DNA from: Scilla litardierei | Taxonomy: Eukaryota > Streptophyta > Magnoliopsida > Asparagales > Asparagaceae | DNA length: 64,000 bases | Assembly: GCA_030789695.1 (NCBI GenBank) | Contig: CM061132.1 | Location: forward strand, 156,408,817-156,472,816 | Reading direction: 5' to 3' | Part shown: piece by piece, positions 31,465-43,707 of the stretch | Layout: every line of letters starts with the position of its first letter | How positions within the stretch are numbered: position 1 is the first letter of the stretch | Made by a program: the position numbers and the translations under genes | Notes under the pieces: model-generated | Told to the model about the DNA's origin: nothing | Database searches by the model: none | Seen by the model: the letters and a program-made list of their open reading frames with translations, nothing else

Positions 31465-31469
31465 CGTCC
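31465..31469 (+). repeat. Target duplication of element A (left, CGTCC)
   Basis: CGTCC at the left end of element A corresponds to TGTCC at 57324-57328. They differ only by C to T at a CpG, as expected from decay of methylated cytosine in an old insertion. Confidence 0.7.
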
Positions 31470-31644
31470 GGTTAGAAAATTAAAAGAACGAGTAATCATG
31501 GCACAAACCCATGGTTCTCTATTTATTCATAATAGTAGAATATGAAAGGACACGTGATACCAAAGCTCCCCATTAGTAAGCTTGATGAGGATTAATAGGG
31601 GGATAAAGATGAGGGGAGGCCAAAGACCTCCCTCATTCATAACA
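31470..31644 (-). mobile_element. Element A 3' LTR (175 bp)
   Basis: On the minus strand it begins TGTTATGAATGAGGGAGG and ends ATTTTCTAACC. The expected terminal CA has become CC. It matches the LTR at 57148-57323 along its length. A purine tract (TAAGAGGGAG, minus strand) adjoins it at 31645-31654. Confidence 0.88.
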
Positions 31645-32010
31645 CTCCCTCTTATCCATCCATTACTTTAGTCTTAGCGTATAATGCTAAAGGGGGTGAA
31701 TACTTCTGGATCCAGAGTAATCGTGTTTGCTTCGTTAAAAACCTTAGCTGTGGAAAACCCAGTGGGAAAAACCAACAGCTTAAGGAAAAAGAGTGCAACC
31801 CACATGTTACTCCCTTTGATCCGTACAAGCTTCAGGCTTGGAGCTCTTTTAGCTTTCATTAGGGGTGGACACTTCAGGGTCCTGAGTTAAATGAGGTTGC
31901 CTCATTAAAACCTTTGGCTATGAAAAACCCAGTGGGAAAACACATAGCTAAGGGAAAAGAGTACAACTCTAATATCAACTCCCCCTGATTTGTACAAGCT
32001 TCAGGCTTGC
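31645..32010 (-). repeat. Element A 3' untranslated tandem repeats and PPT
   Basis: Two diverged units, each with an AACCCAGTGGGAAAA box and a TTAAAACCT box (plus-strand reading near 31755-31790 and 31890-31940). Each is associated with a GGGGGAG-like purine run on the minus strand. The same module is duplicated in B and C. Confidence 0.75.
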
Positions 32011-34800
32011 AGATCTCCTATGTATCTATACAATCATTTCCTATTCTTTTATACATCCATCATGTTCTGAAAACAAATAAAAGTTTCACTCATTAGTCAT
32101 TATACAAGTTTCACTCATATCTAGCGGCTACTGGAAGATAGTGGCGCTCTAGAGTGTTACGCTCTTCGAAGTCAGTAGATTACTCCATGAATGAATTCTT
32201 TTACTCAGTCTTCACTGTGTCTGCAAGGTACTGCTGGACCTGGCTGAGCGTATTCTAGACTTGCTTCTTAGATGATGAGCTTCTCAGAAGATGTAGACTT
32301 TGGAGAATGATGTGAAGATCTTTAGGAGGTGGCCGAACATTTGTGCGTAGTCATCGCGATGATCTGTAAACCTGCATATGTGATATTCCTTGACCCTTGG
32401 AAGTTGCGCCGGAGCAGCTTATCCTTGGTCCAGTGGTGCTCTCCAGGGCAGCATTGTACCTGGCTAACAGCTTTACTGCAGACATTCTAATAGAGACACG
32501 TACAGTTGGCCAGATAAAGGAGTGTATCTAGTACACTAGAACTAGGCTCTTCAGACCTAGGATGTCCTCCCCCTCTTCCAGCGACTAGAAGTGGTCATAA
32601 ATAAGCATCCATTTTTAATAGATTGCAAATGGCATCTTTCTTCATAAACTCCGTTGAATGAAGAATATAAAAGGATTCCACCACAAAAGGTGTTTTAATC
32701 TGTAAGCCGAGACAATACCCTGTTTTGACTAGGTATCTGATATCTCAATGGTCTCTGCAGGAGCACCTATTAGAATCATATACTGATCTTTGAAGCCTTT
32801 ATAGAGAAGACTTTCCTATGTATCTCTTTCATCTCTAAGGGTAGAGTATACCCTTCTGGAAGTTTCATATAGATCTCTATATCTATATTGCCGTATAGAT
32901 ATGCAGTCACAACGTCCATGAGCTGCATTTTTTGGATTTTCCAGAGGCGTTAGGCTTAGTGTGAAAATAAGAAAATGATCACATTTCCTTCATTTATTTA
33001 TGAAAACCCAACTTATATTCCACAAGTTTTACACATTCAGGTGTATGGACTACTGGTCCAAAGACTTTGCTTTTCAAGAGTGAGTCCAGCTCTACTCTTA
33101 TTGCCTCGTCCCACTTTGGCCAATCTATGCGTTTACGCTATAGAAAAGTGGTAGAACGTCATCGTCGTATTCAGCGACGTGAACGACAATAGCGAAAGCA
33201 AAATCATCATCGACGACTGTGATATATCTATCCAGTACCTCTCCAGTACGTACTTAATAGAATGATGTTTATCATATTGTTTCCTCTGCAGGGGAAATTA
33301 GGAGGGGAGAGGTCGCTGGTTTGAGCTCAGCATCTTGTGGTGGGATCATTTTAATATATCCAGGAATCTACCTCTTTCAAGGAACTTTATATTCTGAACC
33401 TGGCGGACGTCCTCTTTTCAATTGAGGTACAGCCAATTCTGATGCCGGTAGATTGCATCCATCTTTGGGGATGTCAATCCTATCTGGCGTGTTGGCAGCA
33501 GGGACGTGTGAACGAACAATCTTAGGGTTGTCCGTGGATTTATCCGCCAATTGATTTACTTTAGTCTGAATTTGAAGAATCTTCTAGATATCATCTTCAC
33601 ACAGAAATAGTATGCAGAACATAACGCGATTAGGACTTTTGTGTCTCATGATATGGTCTCAGAAGCTTCAGGATTCTTTAGACTGCGTGCCTATTTTAAT
33701 TAGACTTTGCTCATCAAATTCACAGTTATCAAGATGTGGTGCTATGGGGACAAATATTAGCACATCCAAACACTCTCAAATGAGATATGTTTGTTGGTGG
33801 ACCATAAGCAAGCGGCATCAGTTATAAGATATGGCCACGAGAGGACCATATCATGATAAGAGATGCAGAATGCAGTATGGCGTATCTCTAAACATCCACA
33901 TCAACTGGGTTTTAACAATGGACGGAAATCCATTGGAGTCTCTTTATCAGAGACTCTGATAACCCATTCTGAGTATGAACATGATGCATGATGTTCAATT
34001 TCAATGTCAGTTGCTTGGCAGTAGTCTTGAAAGACATGTGTAGTGAATTCACCCACATTATCAGCTTTTGAGAAAGCTAGATTGCGGGTGGACAAAAAGG
34101 CACACATAAGACCATCTAGTAGATGCATCTATCAGTACAATGAAGTACCGAAATGGGCCACTTGCAGGGGGAATAGGCCCGCAAAGGTCACCATGTTTTC
34201 TCTCAATGAAGTCATGAAACTCTAATCCCACTTTCTGGAGTGAAGGTCTCTCTATAAGTTTTCCCTTTTGACAAAGGGGACAAGGAAACTCAACCTTTTG
34301 AAGAATCTTCAGGTTCTCCAAGGGATTCATTTGATGATGCATCCATCATCGCTGATCCATGATGACCAAGTTTATTGTGCCAGAGTTGAAAACTCTGGCA
34401 ATGAAAGGCACTTCTGGTGCACAGTCAAGTTGGCTTTATATAGGATGAATATCTATAATGATATGGACCCGACGGGGGTCCAACGAATCGTGCGCAGATG
34501 GTCTTCTGGCCATCTGTTTGACGAGTTATATAAAGATATTCACTATTATTATCCATAGTTTCCAAGGTATGTTCGTTTTAAATGAAATATCCTTGAAACT
34601 TGGAGATTCCTATATGATTAAGGAGAGAAATTTGCATCTTATAGTCTCGTTGCATGTGGGAGCAATTTTAATGCTTCATCAGTGCATCGAGGCACTGTCC
34701 ATAATATATCACGCTTCATCTATATATTTGAATGACTAGACTTTATAAAATAAAGCTAAATATGCATTCATAAAGTTTTTTTGTTTAAAAAGAAAATACA
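32011..34800 (-). pseudogene. Element A pol (protease to RNase H), degenerate
   Basis: The clearest block is 33901-34342. It has CPLCQKGKLIERPSL, then GDLCGPIPPASGPFRYFIVL with the first integrase Asp, then KADNVGEFTTHVFQDYC, which retains the second catalytic Asp. RT and RNase H regions toward 32000 are heavily shifted. Apart from its own decay, A keeps the integrase Asp that B, C and D have lost. Confidence 0.75.
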
Positions 34801-34854
34801 GATGAAGTAAACTAGTATTTAAAATACATATATAAAAGCAAACTAAGATAAGAC

Positions 34855-35874
34855 TCAGTCGAGCAAGTCGTCGTGATTGAAGTCTTTGCGGTCAGCTTGG
34901 TTGAAGGATGAGATTCAATCAGATTTGTTTCAGGACGAGGCTGAAGGCTCACCTGATAAAGATCCTGGAGATTACGTGGAGTGCGGCAGTTCCTGGACCA
35001 ATGTCCAGTCATGCAACATCTATGGCACTTGTCCACCCAGTTCTTCTTGGGAATAGACGGTTGACCATTGTTGTTACTTGTCCACGTATTATTTTTCTTC
35101 CCCTGGTTGTAGTTATTGTTCTGTGGAGGTCCTCTAGCCGGTTACATCACAGCTTTACCCTTGTAATTTCTGGCCTTCTTCTTGTTCTTTGTATTCTGGG
35201 AAGAAACAAGATGTGCTTCAAGGAAAGGAGCAGTCCCAGCAGGGCATAGGTTGTGCGTGGTTAGTAACAAGGCTCTGTTCTGCTCCGCCCTTAGGAGGCA
35301 GGAGAGTAAGTCGGAGAATTTCGTGAAATGTCTTTCACGGTACTGTTGCATGAGGATTGCATCCTTTTCATGGAAAGACGTGAAAGTCTTTTCCAACATG
35401 CGTTGCTCCGAGACTTCTTCACCGTACAGCTTCAGGCTTGAGGTGATATTATAGAGTGCTGAGTTATATTCAGACACGGACTTGAAATCCTGAAGTCGGA
35501 GGTTTTCCCACTCATAACTAGCACGAGGCAGTATAACATCATTCTGATGTTTATAACGTGCCTCCAGTGTCCTCCACAACTTAAGTGGATCCTCAACTGT
35601 CAGATATTCGCCTTTTAAGGTCCGATTTTTGTGTCTCCTAATATAGATAATGGCCTTCGCATTATCTATATCAGAGACAGATGACTGTGCCGCTTCAGGG
35701 GTCGCGGTTGAAATAGCCTGGGTCGCTACTGGGGCTGCAGGCACAGTAGTAGTAGCCAGATTCATACTCATAAGAGCCATTGAGCGCAAGTGACTTCAGG
35801 TCCACCCGACAGCTCAGATAGTTCTTTACTGCCGCATCCAGTACATCAAAATCAACGCTCGCCAATATTGTCAT
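34855..35874 (-). pseudogene. Element A gag with intact CCHC knuckle
   Basis: Start at 35874 (MTILASVDFDVLD), with a frameshift soon after. An open frame of 215 codons (35789-35142) covers the UBN2/DUF4219-type gag body: IIYIRRHKNRTLKGEYLTVE, LEARYKHQNDVILPRASYEW, LSCLLRAEQNRALLL. The zinc knuckle CHRCCMTGHWSRNC near 35030-34990 has intact CX2CX4HX4C spacing. A late frameshift precedes the family's DDLLD terminus at 34855. Confidence 0.82.
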
Positions 35875-36003
35875 TTATTTATGCAATTAAATACACATGA
35901 ATTAATATTTCTGAAAAATAAATTCACGCAAAAATAAATAAATAATCAGTCATGTGGGGATCGGTCAGATACCCTTAGAAATAAAAATGTCCAAAAAGTG
36001 TCC

Positions 36004-36008
36004 AAATA
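36004..36008 (+). repeat. Target duplication AAATA of solo LTR 1
   Basis: AAATA at 36004-36008 is repeated at 46015-46019. This perfect 5-bp duplication is 10 kb apart because element B later inserted into the solo LTR. Confidence 0.88.
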
Positions 36009-36981
36009 TGTAATGACCCAAGTGCATATATACCTAGGGTATGCATATTAATGGATGTGTGTATAGTATTTGTACTTGTTTGCTGATAAATGTTGAGTAG
36101 TGTGCATAACAATTGTGTCGTGTAAATATAAATGGTGTCTGTGTGTGTAGTAATTCAGTGGTGTGCACAGTAATTTGTCTACGTGAATGCGTGTGTGCCT
36201 ATATGAGAGGCTTATTGGATGCTAATGGGTGAGTATTGAGAAGTGTAGTGAATAGTGGTGTTGGTTTTATTGCTGTAAAGTAATTTTTATGTTGGTGTGT
36301 GTGAACAGTAAAATGTATTTTTAATACTATTTTAATATGAAATATTTTATGATGCTTATTTGGTGAAGCCTATTTTAAAGAGAATATTTTTATTACTATT
36401 TTATTCTTATTAATTAATTTTGCAATGTCATTGTTGTGATATAGAGACTTGTGTATGTATTAGAGAGGTGTGTGCATAAAGGGAATGTCATACTTGTAAA
36501 TAGGTATATTGTGTGTGTAAGGAGGGATGGCATGTAAAGAAATGGCATACTTGTAATTAGGGTTGGGTTGTGTGTATAGGAGGGATGAGAAGTTTGTAGA
36601 GGGTGGCAAACTTGTAAATAATTGGAAGCTTAGAAGAAATATCTTCCCTTTTAATTATGTCTCATTCTTCTACATTCTTCTAAATTCTTCTCATTCTTTC
36701 CTTTTCTTTTTCTTTTTCTCCATTTTCTTTCCTTATTGGGGTGGCCGAAATTTACTCATCCACAAAAAAAAGAAAGGAAAAAAAGGGAAGGAGAGAAAAG
36801 AAAGGAGGAGGAGTGATGGAGGGAGAATTAATGAGGAACTTGTAAAGGAAATAGAAGATGATGAAAAGAGGAGCTAAAGGCCTTGATTAAAGGAGAAATA
36901 AATGGAGCTTAAAGAGGAAGTTTGGAGGAGAAGAATTAAGCTTCATATTATGTAGGAATCCTACTTGTGCTTTAAATATTA

Positions 36982-36986
36982 ATTTG
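36982..36986 (+). repeat. Target duplication ATTTG of element B
   Basis: ATTTG immediately before the 5' LTR of B is repeated at 43703-43707 immediately after its 3' LTR. Confidence 0.92.
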
Positions 36987-37132
36987 TGTTGTGAACGGTT
37001 ATTTAACCGTAGTTGGGTGAGATTCTAGGCTATCCTAGAGATAGGCCCATATCATTGTAAGCCCATATCTGTATTCCCCAATTGCCTATAAATAAAGAGC
37101 TGGGCTCCTCCCCCAGTAGTTGATTCATAACA
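36987..37132 (+). mobile_element. Element B 5' LTR (146 bp)
   Basis: TGTTGTGAACGGTTATTTAA at the start and TTGATTCATAACA at the end. A TATA-like CCTATAAATAAAG lies at about 37086. Short LTRs are typical of this copia group. Confidence 0.93.
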
Positions 37133-37147
37133 CGTTATCAGCACGAC
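37133..37147 (+). other. Element B primer-binding site (anticodon-arm type)
   Basis: CGTTATCAGCACGAC directly follows the LTR. It lacks the TGG start expected for priming by a tRNA 3' end. Its reverse complement GTCGTGCTGATAACG matches positions 26-40 of plant tRNA-Ile(AAU) as recalled, with G read at wobble position 34 where the gene has A and the mature tRNA has inosine. Confidence 0.7.
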
Positions 37148-37479
37148 TCTAAAAATTTTCTTTTCCACAAAATTTTCTCTATTCGTTGCGAAGGCGAAGG
37201 CTAGACGGGAGATCCACGAGCGCGGTGCAAGGCCTCCTCCATCGAGCGTCGTCATCCGCGTAGGGCTTCGAGCAACCGTCGCTATATCCGGAGGACGGAT
37301 ATAGAGGTAAAAACACTAAAAACGATATTTTTTTTCATTCGTATGATTACCCCTCCCCTAGATCTCGCAAGATCGATATGGGGATTATTTGTCGCCTTGA
37401 AAACGACGGACTTTTCATCCCAAAAACTCAATTTTTAGGGTCAAAACCCTAATTTTTTGAACCCTCCGGCGGATAGCCG

Positions 37480-37690
37480 TCACCGGAAACCCCCCCAACC
37501 TCGACGGAACCCCCCGACCGCTCCCCCCGCGCCGCTCCCCCCTGCAGGGGGGGGCGGCGGCCCCTGCCGTCGCGCCCCCCTGCAAGGGGGGCGGCGGGAT
37601 CGCCACCGCGCCCCCCTGCAGGGGGGGCGGCGGCCCCCGCCGCCGATCCCCCCTTCAGGGGGGCGGCGGCGGCGCCTTCCCCCCAAACCC
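37480..37690 (+). repeat. CCCCCTGCAGGGGGG palindrome array in B leader
   Basis: Four or so units of a CCCCCTGCAGGGGGG-type palindrome spaced by GCGGCGG-rich linkers, within the leader intron. Proline- or glycine-rich open frames on both strands here result from composition. The sequence should form strong hairpins and G-rich structures. Confidence 0.85.
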
Positions 37691-37717
37691 TAAGACAGGG
37701 TTCACAAAAAAAAATTC

Positions 37718-37915
37718 CAGATCTGTGGGCCTGAAGCCCACATCAGATCTGTGGGCTTCAGGCCCACAGAATTAAAAAAAATCCAGATCTGTGGGCCTGA
37801 AGCCCACAGCAGATCTGTGGGCTTCAGGCCCACAGATTTCAAAAAAAAAGAAAGAAAGAAAAGCCTATGGGCCTGAAGCCCATAGGTCGACTGCGGGCTT
37901 CAGGCCCGCAGGCTG
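37718..37915 (+). repeat. GTGGGCCTGAAGCCCAC hairpin array in B leader
   Basis: Units GTGGGCCTGAAGCCCAC and GTGGGCTTCAGGCCCAC alternate in three pairs (37725, 37785 and 37865 regions). Each unit is a short palindrome, and each pair is also an inverted repeat. The last pair has changed to ATGGGC/GCGGGC but keeps stem complementarity. Confidence 0.85.
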
Positions 37916-38857
37916 GTTTATCTGAAAAAAATGGGGGAGGCAAAGGGCTATAAACTCGCCTCAAAAGGTAACTTATTGGCCTAAAAATTAATTTAAAAGG
38001 GGAATTTAAGGGCAAAATATTCGTGAAAAATCACGGTAAATTACGTGACAAATACCGGGCAGGCGAGGACTTTTTGGGGATTCTTGGGGGGGCTTTTGGG
38101 ATGATGAGGGAAACTTTTCCCTCTGACAAAGAAAATGTTTATTTTGGGCTCTTAATCAATTTAATTGATTAAACCCATTTACTTTACAACCTTTGCATTG
38201 TAATGATTTTTTCTACAAAAATCATATTTACATGCTTTGCATCTCTGGTATATTCTGTTGGATATTATATGCGTGGTTGTGCATTGTATTTAAAACTTAA
38301 TAATTAGGAAGATCCTGCGACCGCTCTGCCGTTAGTAACATAACCTAACGGTGTATGACGTTGCCCATTGGTCCAATAATTATTAAGTGTTTAAATTATT
38401 TATCCATCTCTGCGAATATTAAATGCTTGTGATGCCTGTGATGAAAATGTCTGATGAAAATGTTGATGAGCACAATATTTCTGCATGAATTGCTAAATGT
38501 GGTTTTTGGATCGGCCGTTTAGTCCCACAGTTTATTTCCCGCACTTTTCTTTTATTTTTGAGAGAAATTGTAGTGAGGAATTTATGTAAATGTCAAAGAA
38601 AGAAGACCAACTTCCATGGAGACGGAGACCACACTTGAAGATGGAGATATCATATGGGACCCACGGGGTTTCCAAAGTTGTATTTTCATTTTCTTTAAGC
38701 TGCAAATTTGTATAATTTGGACTGTGGACTTTTTTGGAATCTTTCTTGTGGGACTGGCCGATCCACACATTTAGTTTTTCGTTAAATATTACCTCCGCAT
38801 GAAAATGTTTTCTCTGATTAATTATTAATTCATGCATGTTTGTGCTCTGCTAGATAA

Positions 38858-39818
38858 ATGGCTAATATTGCAAGCGTTAATTTCGAAGTACTGGAAGCAT
38901 CAGGTAGAAACTATCTAAGCTGGCAGCTAGATGTAAAGTTTCACATGCGGGCAAAGTCCCTCATCGCTGTTGTGACTGAAAAAGAAAACGTTAGCGATAT
39001 AGAGAAGGCGCAAGCCATCACCAATATTCGCCGCCATGTGGACAAGACCTTAAAGGCTGAATACCTTACGGTCGAAGATCCACTTGAGCTATGGACTGCC
39101 CTTGAGGACAGGTATAAACATCAGAAAGATGTTATACTCCCAAGGGCACGATATGAGTGGGAGAACATGAGACTACATGACTTTAAGTCCATTGCTGAGT
39201 ACAACTCAGCACTTTTTAGCATCACCTCACGCCTGAAGTTGTGTGGTGAGAATGTCTCAGAAGATCGCATGCTGGAAAAGACGTATACGTCCTTCCATGA
39301 AAAAGATGTGATACTCATGTAGCAATATCGTGAACACAGGTTCACCAAGTATTCTGAGCTGCTGTCATGTTTACTCATGGCTAAGCAAAACAGAGAGCTT
39401 CTTCTCGCCACTCACAATATGCGCCCTCCCGGCACTGCCCCCCTACCAGAAGCTCATCATTCCTCTTCCTTCAAAAAGAAGAGAGATATTAAAAGAAAAG
39501 AAAGACCACAGAAGGGGGGGTCAACAGAAAAATGCCAAGGGCCGTGTACAGCAGCAGCGAAATAATGAAAGTAAGCGGAAGTTCACGTGGCACAGAAATA
39601 ACAAAAATGATTCACCCCCACCCAAGAGGGAATGGGAAGACCAGTGCCATAATTATGGCATGGAAAGCCACTGGTCCAAAATGTGCCAAACATCGCAGCA
39701 CCTCCAGGATTTGTATAAAGAGAACAAGAAAAATAAAGCTGAAACAAACCTGATGACCTCTGATGCTCCAGTCAAGTTTTCAGCTGACAACTTCGGAAAT
39801 GATGACTTGCTTGATTAG
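38858..39818 (+). pseudogene. Element B gag
   Basis: Starts MANIASVNFEVLEASGRNYL. The body has ITNIRRHVDKTLKAEYLTVE, LEDRYKHQKDVILPRARYEW and SITSRLKLCGENVSEDRMLE. A TAG at 39320-39322 stands where C, D and A have Gln. The frame resumes through HNMRPPGTAPLPEAHHSSSF, then changes at a seven-G run (near 39514). It ends with a knuckle-like CHNYGMESHWSKMC, in which the second Cys is Tyr, and with DDLLD. Confidence 0.85.
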
Positions 39819-39959
39819 CCTTTATTTTTATCTTAGCAATTTGTTTTGAGAATAATTTATGAGAGCATTTTAATTATGAAATTTGTTCTGAATGAAAATG
39901 TTTAGTAGACAATAAATGAAAATGTTTATCTGAATATTTATGTGCCTAACGATTCATCT

Positions 39960-42900
39960 TTCAATAGATGAAACTGCTCTCATAAATAATTAGTAGACAA
40001 TAAACACGTACGATCTCTTTCAATACAAAGCCCAATATCAGGGCTATATTGAAGATCCAGGGACTGCAACACTGTTGCCCCCAAACGACACAAAAATAAA
40101 GGATGCACTAATCCCTCCGAATTCCAAAAGAGACTTTCTAAGTTTCAAGGACATCCGGTTCAACGGATTCCACTTGGAAACAGCAAATGTAAATGAAAAA
40201 AAAAATTACCGTATGCAACGTCTCAAGAAAAAGGAGTAAAATCCACACTTGAACGTTTTGAGAGCCTTATAGGCCTCCACCATACGAAGACTCGGAGAAA
40301 GGAAGCAGAATTAAACGGAGCACCTGAAGTGCCCGACATCAGCCGAGTTTTTACTCCGGCATGATGGACTTGGCCACCCTGGATTTGTGATGATGCATCG
40401 CACCTTATCCTATGGGTATGACTTGAAGAACCAGAAGATTCTTCAGAAGGAAAAAAATCCCTCGCATCCCTTACTATAAGGGAAAACTAATTGCAAGGCC
40501 ATCTACACGATAAGTTGAAAAAGAATCTCCACGCTTCCTCAAAAAAGAATACAAGGAGATAGATGTGGATAAAATCCACCACCCCTAGTGGGCTATTTCA
40601 GTATTCACTGTACTGATAAATGCATCCTCAGAATATTCGTACGTGTGTCTACTACAGACCCGCAACTTAGCTTTTCCAAAGCTATTGGCACAAAAATAAA
40701 AATGTTGCGGGCACATTTTCCAGACAATAAAATGTTGTAAATAAGTCTGGTTAATGTTGGGAAATATAACTCCCAGTCTTTTCAAGAGTACTGCCAATCA
40801 ACGGGAATTGAAAATGAACATACAAGTGCCGCATGTTCATACCCAAAATGGGTCGGCAGAGTCACTGAAAAGTAGACTCCAATGGACTGAACGTCCATTA
40901 AATCCCGATTGCCTATGGATGCATGGGGACATGCAAACTCTGCATGCTGCATCGTAAATGAAAATAAGACCCTCTAGAGGTCAGAGTCTCCAATGCAATT
41001 TGCATATGGAATGCCACCGAACATTTCTCATCTGAGAATCTTCGGTCGTGCAGTCTTAAATCCCCATTGCACCACCAAAGAGGACCAAAACGGTACTCAA
41101 CGTCGCCTAGGTATCCATGCAGGGTTTGACTCACCCTCACTTATAAGATAGCTAGAACCCCAAACGGGGGACGCATTTAAGGCACATCTTGAAGACTGTG
41201 ATTTCGATGAGACGAGTTTCCCAAAAATATGCCCAGATACTAGAAAATCTGGCGCGAAGAAAATTATAACGTGGGATACAAAAAGTTTGACCCACTATGA
41301 TCCGGTAACAATACAATATGTAGATGAGATCCCGAAGATCCTCCACATACAGAACACTGTCTACCGGAATCATTTATCGACAACCAGAAGATTGTCAGAT
41401 CACACATCCCTGCTGCAAAAACTCCAGCTAGGATTGACATCCCCGAGAATGGATGCAATCCACCAGCAGCAGAAGTGGCTGATCCTCAACAGAAAAGAGG
41501 CAGACCACCAGGCTCCTAGGACAAGAAACTCCTGGAGACCTTAAGACAATACTACCACAGGACAATGAGCTCATGTCCACACCATCACCCTTCCCGGAAT
41601 CCACTACAGAGGAATTGCCGGGAAAAAGTGAAATTAAGTAAATGTTGTACGTACTGGGGAGGTGTTGGACAGATAGAACATAAATTGTCGACAATGTATT
41701 CACGTATCATATTGTCATATACATCGTAATGGCGATGATGTTTATAAATTATTGTTCCACACTCCGTTGCTAGAAGGCAAACGTAGAGATTGGCCAAACG
41801 TGGAACGTGACAATAAAGATGAGCTGGACTCACTTATGAAACGTGAAATGTTCGGACCTGAAGTCCAGACACCAAAAGGTGTCAAACCTGTGGATAAAAC
41901 AAAGTATTGCAAACATAAGAAAAATAAATACAAAATCGTATGCTATATGGTACAACCTATAGCCCAAGGAAAATTTCGCTGAAACTAGGGATCGAACAAA
42001 TTCAAATGAGCATGTCTCATAAATGATGCATCAGTCTCCCTAAGTTATCAAAAGCGAATACCTTACGATTTGGCGAAGGAAAATTTTGGATATGCCGTTA
42101 TTGGATGTTGTGACGGCATACCTTCGTGGATATCTTGTAAAGATAATTTCCACATTTCCTTAAAATGCCTGAATAGACTTCGGGACGTCTATTCAAATGA
42201 AGAAATATAAGTATAACAAATAAATGTACAACCAAGAGAATCACTTGACAAGTCAATGATTCATACTGAAGGTTGTCTTTGCATCTGTGCAAAGAACATG
42301 ATTAGAGATCATAGTTGGAGACAACTAAAATCTCATCGGATCTCCTTAAAAGAAAACCGAACTACATGTACAAGCCTGACCTTTGAACATGAAAAGACCT
42401 AGGCAAATATAAAGTCATGGCTCATAGAATCCTGTTACAAACGCCCAGAAGTGCGTTGGAGAAATTAACAGGACCATAGTCATCCAAAGTACACCTACGG
42501 TGGTACACTTACTGGATGTATAAAAAGAACCCTTCCGATCGCTGGAAGAGGTGGAGGATATAACTGGTCCTAAAGTCCCTTATCTAAGTGCAATCATGCA
42601 CTCCTGGCTAACTGCATGTGTCCCGGTATAGCAATTGCAGTAAACTCATTAGCCAGAGATAGTTGGCACCTAAAAAAGGCCATTAGACCGGAGTTAAGCC
42701 TTCTGCGCTTCCTCCAAGGGTCTAAATATTTGGACTTACAAAATGTAGTAGCATCCTCCAATGTTTATGCGAATGCAGGTTACAGGTCCGGTCCCTATAC
42801 TGAGAAATCACAGAACAGGTACCAACAGTGGGATGACCATCTACTGCAAATATGCAAAGCAACTTATGAAGGCAACATCATCCTATAATTCCGAGATCCT

Positions 42901-42990
42901 CACCATTCCAGAATCACACAAATGGTGTATTTAAGGGCGCCTGGTGGTACATCACATCCCAGTGACGACTGGGATAGAGGCTGGTTCTGT
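39960..42990 (+). pseudogene. Element B pol, degenerate
   Basis: Protease tail (LLPPNDTKIKDAL, DFLSFKDIRFNG), the pre-integrase motif LRHDGLGHPGFVMMHR, the integrase segment LVNVGKYNSQSFQEYC with the catalytic Asp replaced by Val and the following Glu by Lys, then ESPMQFAYGMPPNISHLRIF. The RT start GPEVQTPKGVKPV is followed by a shrunken RT. The RNase H end is AGYRSGPYTEKSQNRYQQWDDH. The YVDD core was not found. The protease Asp region appears deleted. Confidence 0.8.
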
Positions 42991-43175
42991 GGAGCTGACC
43001 ATATAGTCTGAAGACCACATCAGAGGCGACAAAACTTAGCACACCTCTCCAGAGTTTCTGGATTCAGCAGCTGCTTGATGGTGACAAAATTTGTAATCTG
43101 TGTACATTTTCGGAATATTGTAAATAGGAGTGATGAGATAAGCCTAAGAGATCTGAAAGCCTAAGAGCTTTTACA

Positions 43176-43556
43176 GATCAGGGGGAGTTGAGGGAATTTG
43201 TACTCTTTTCCCTTAGTTATGGTTTTTCCCACTGGGTTTTCCATAGCCAAATGTTTTAACGAGGCAAATCAAATCAACTCTGGATCCCGAAGTATCCACC
43301 CCTCTGTGATGCTCAGAATCCAGAAGTATTCATGAGCAGAGTCACTTGTACAAATCAGTGGGAGTTAAAGTGCGTTTGCACTCTTTTTCCTTAACTATGG
43401 TTTTTCCCACTGGGTTTTCCATAGCTAGAGGTTTTAACGAGGCAAATCTCACCAACTCAGGATTCTGAAGTATCCACCCCATGTGAGACTCTTATACGCT
43501 CAGAATCCTGAAGCATTCACGAGCAGAGTCCACACCTATGGCTAGATAAGGGGGAG
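43176..43556 (+). repeat. Element B 3' duplicated module with PPT-like runs
   Basis: Two units (from about 43176 and about 43352), each beginning with ATCAGGGGGAG or ATCAGTGGGAG. Each continues with TTTTTCCCACTGGGTTTTCC and GTTTTAACGAGGCAAATC and closes with a GAAGTATCCACCCC box. The true polypurine tract AAGGGGGAG (43548-43556) adjoins the 3' LTR, so three PPT-like runs are present. Confidence 0.85.
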
Positions 43557-43702
43557 TGTTGTGAACGGTTATTTAACCGTAGTTGGGTGAGATTCTAGGC
43601 TATCCTAGAGATATGCCCATATCATTGTAAGCCCATATCTGTATTCCCCAATTGCCTATAAATAAAGAGCTGGGCTCCTCCCCCAGTAGTTGATTCATAA
43701 CA
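43557..43702 (+). mobile_element. Element B 3' LTR (146 bp)
   Basis: Identical to the 5' LTR except one visible base (GATATGCCC here, GATAGGCCC there). Followed by the ATTTG duplication. Confidence 0.93.
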
Positions 43703-43707
43703 ATTTG

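Larger units (their letters stand above)
37307..38853 (+). other. Element B leader intron (1,547 bp)
   Basis: Donor ATAGAG then GTAAAAAC. Acceptor CTCTGCTAG then ATAAATGGC, four bases before the gag start. Element D reads ATCTAGAG directly into ATAAAATGGC at the same place, as expected for the spliced product. C has the same two boundaries. A keeps the donor only. Confidence 0.8.
36987..43702 (+). mobile_element. Copia element B, complete, 6,716 bp
   Basis: Two 146-bp LTRs differ at one visible base (G at 37056 region against T at 43615 region), so insertion was recent. Order: 5' LTR, tRNA-anticodon-type PBS, short leader exon, 1.55-kb leader intron with GC arrays, gag, decayed pol, duplicated 3' untranslated module, purine tract, 3' LTR. 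Gag and pol are not functional as they stand. The gag family (UBN2/DUF4219-like body with CCHC) resembles the plant Bianca-type copia group, from recall. Confidence 0.92.

Noticed and set aside
37133..37150. Standard tRNA-Met 3'-end primer site (TGGTATCAGAGC)
   Set aside because: The sequence lacks the TGG start and does not match. The anticodon-arm model fits better.
37457..37693. Pro/Arg-rich open frames in B's leader
   Set aside because: Same GC palindrome array, inside the inferred intron.
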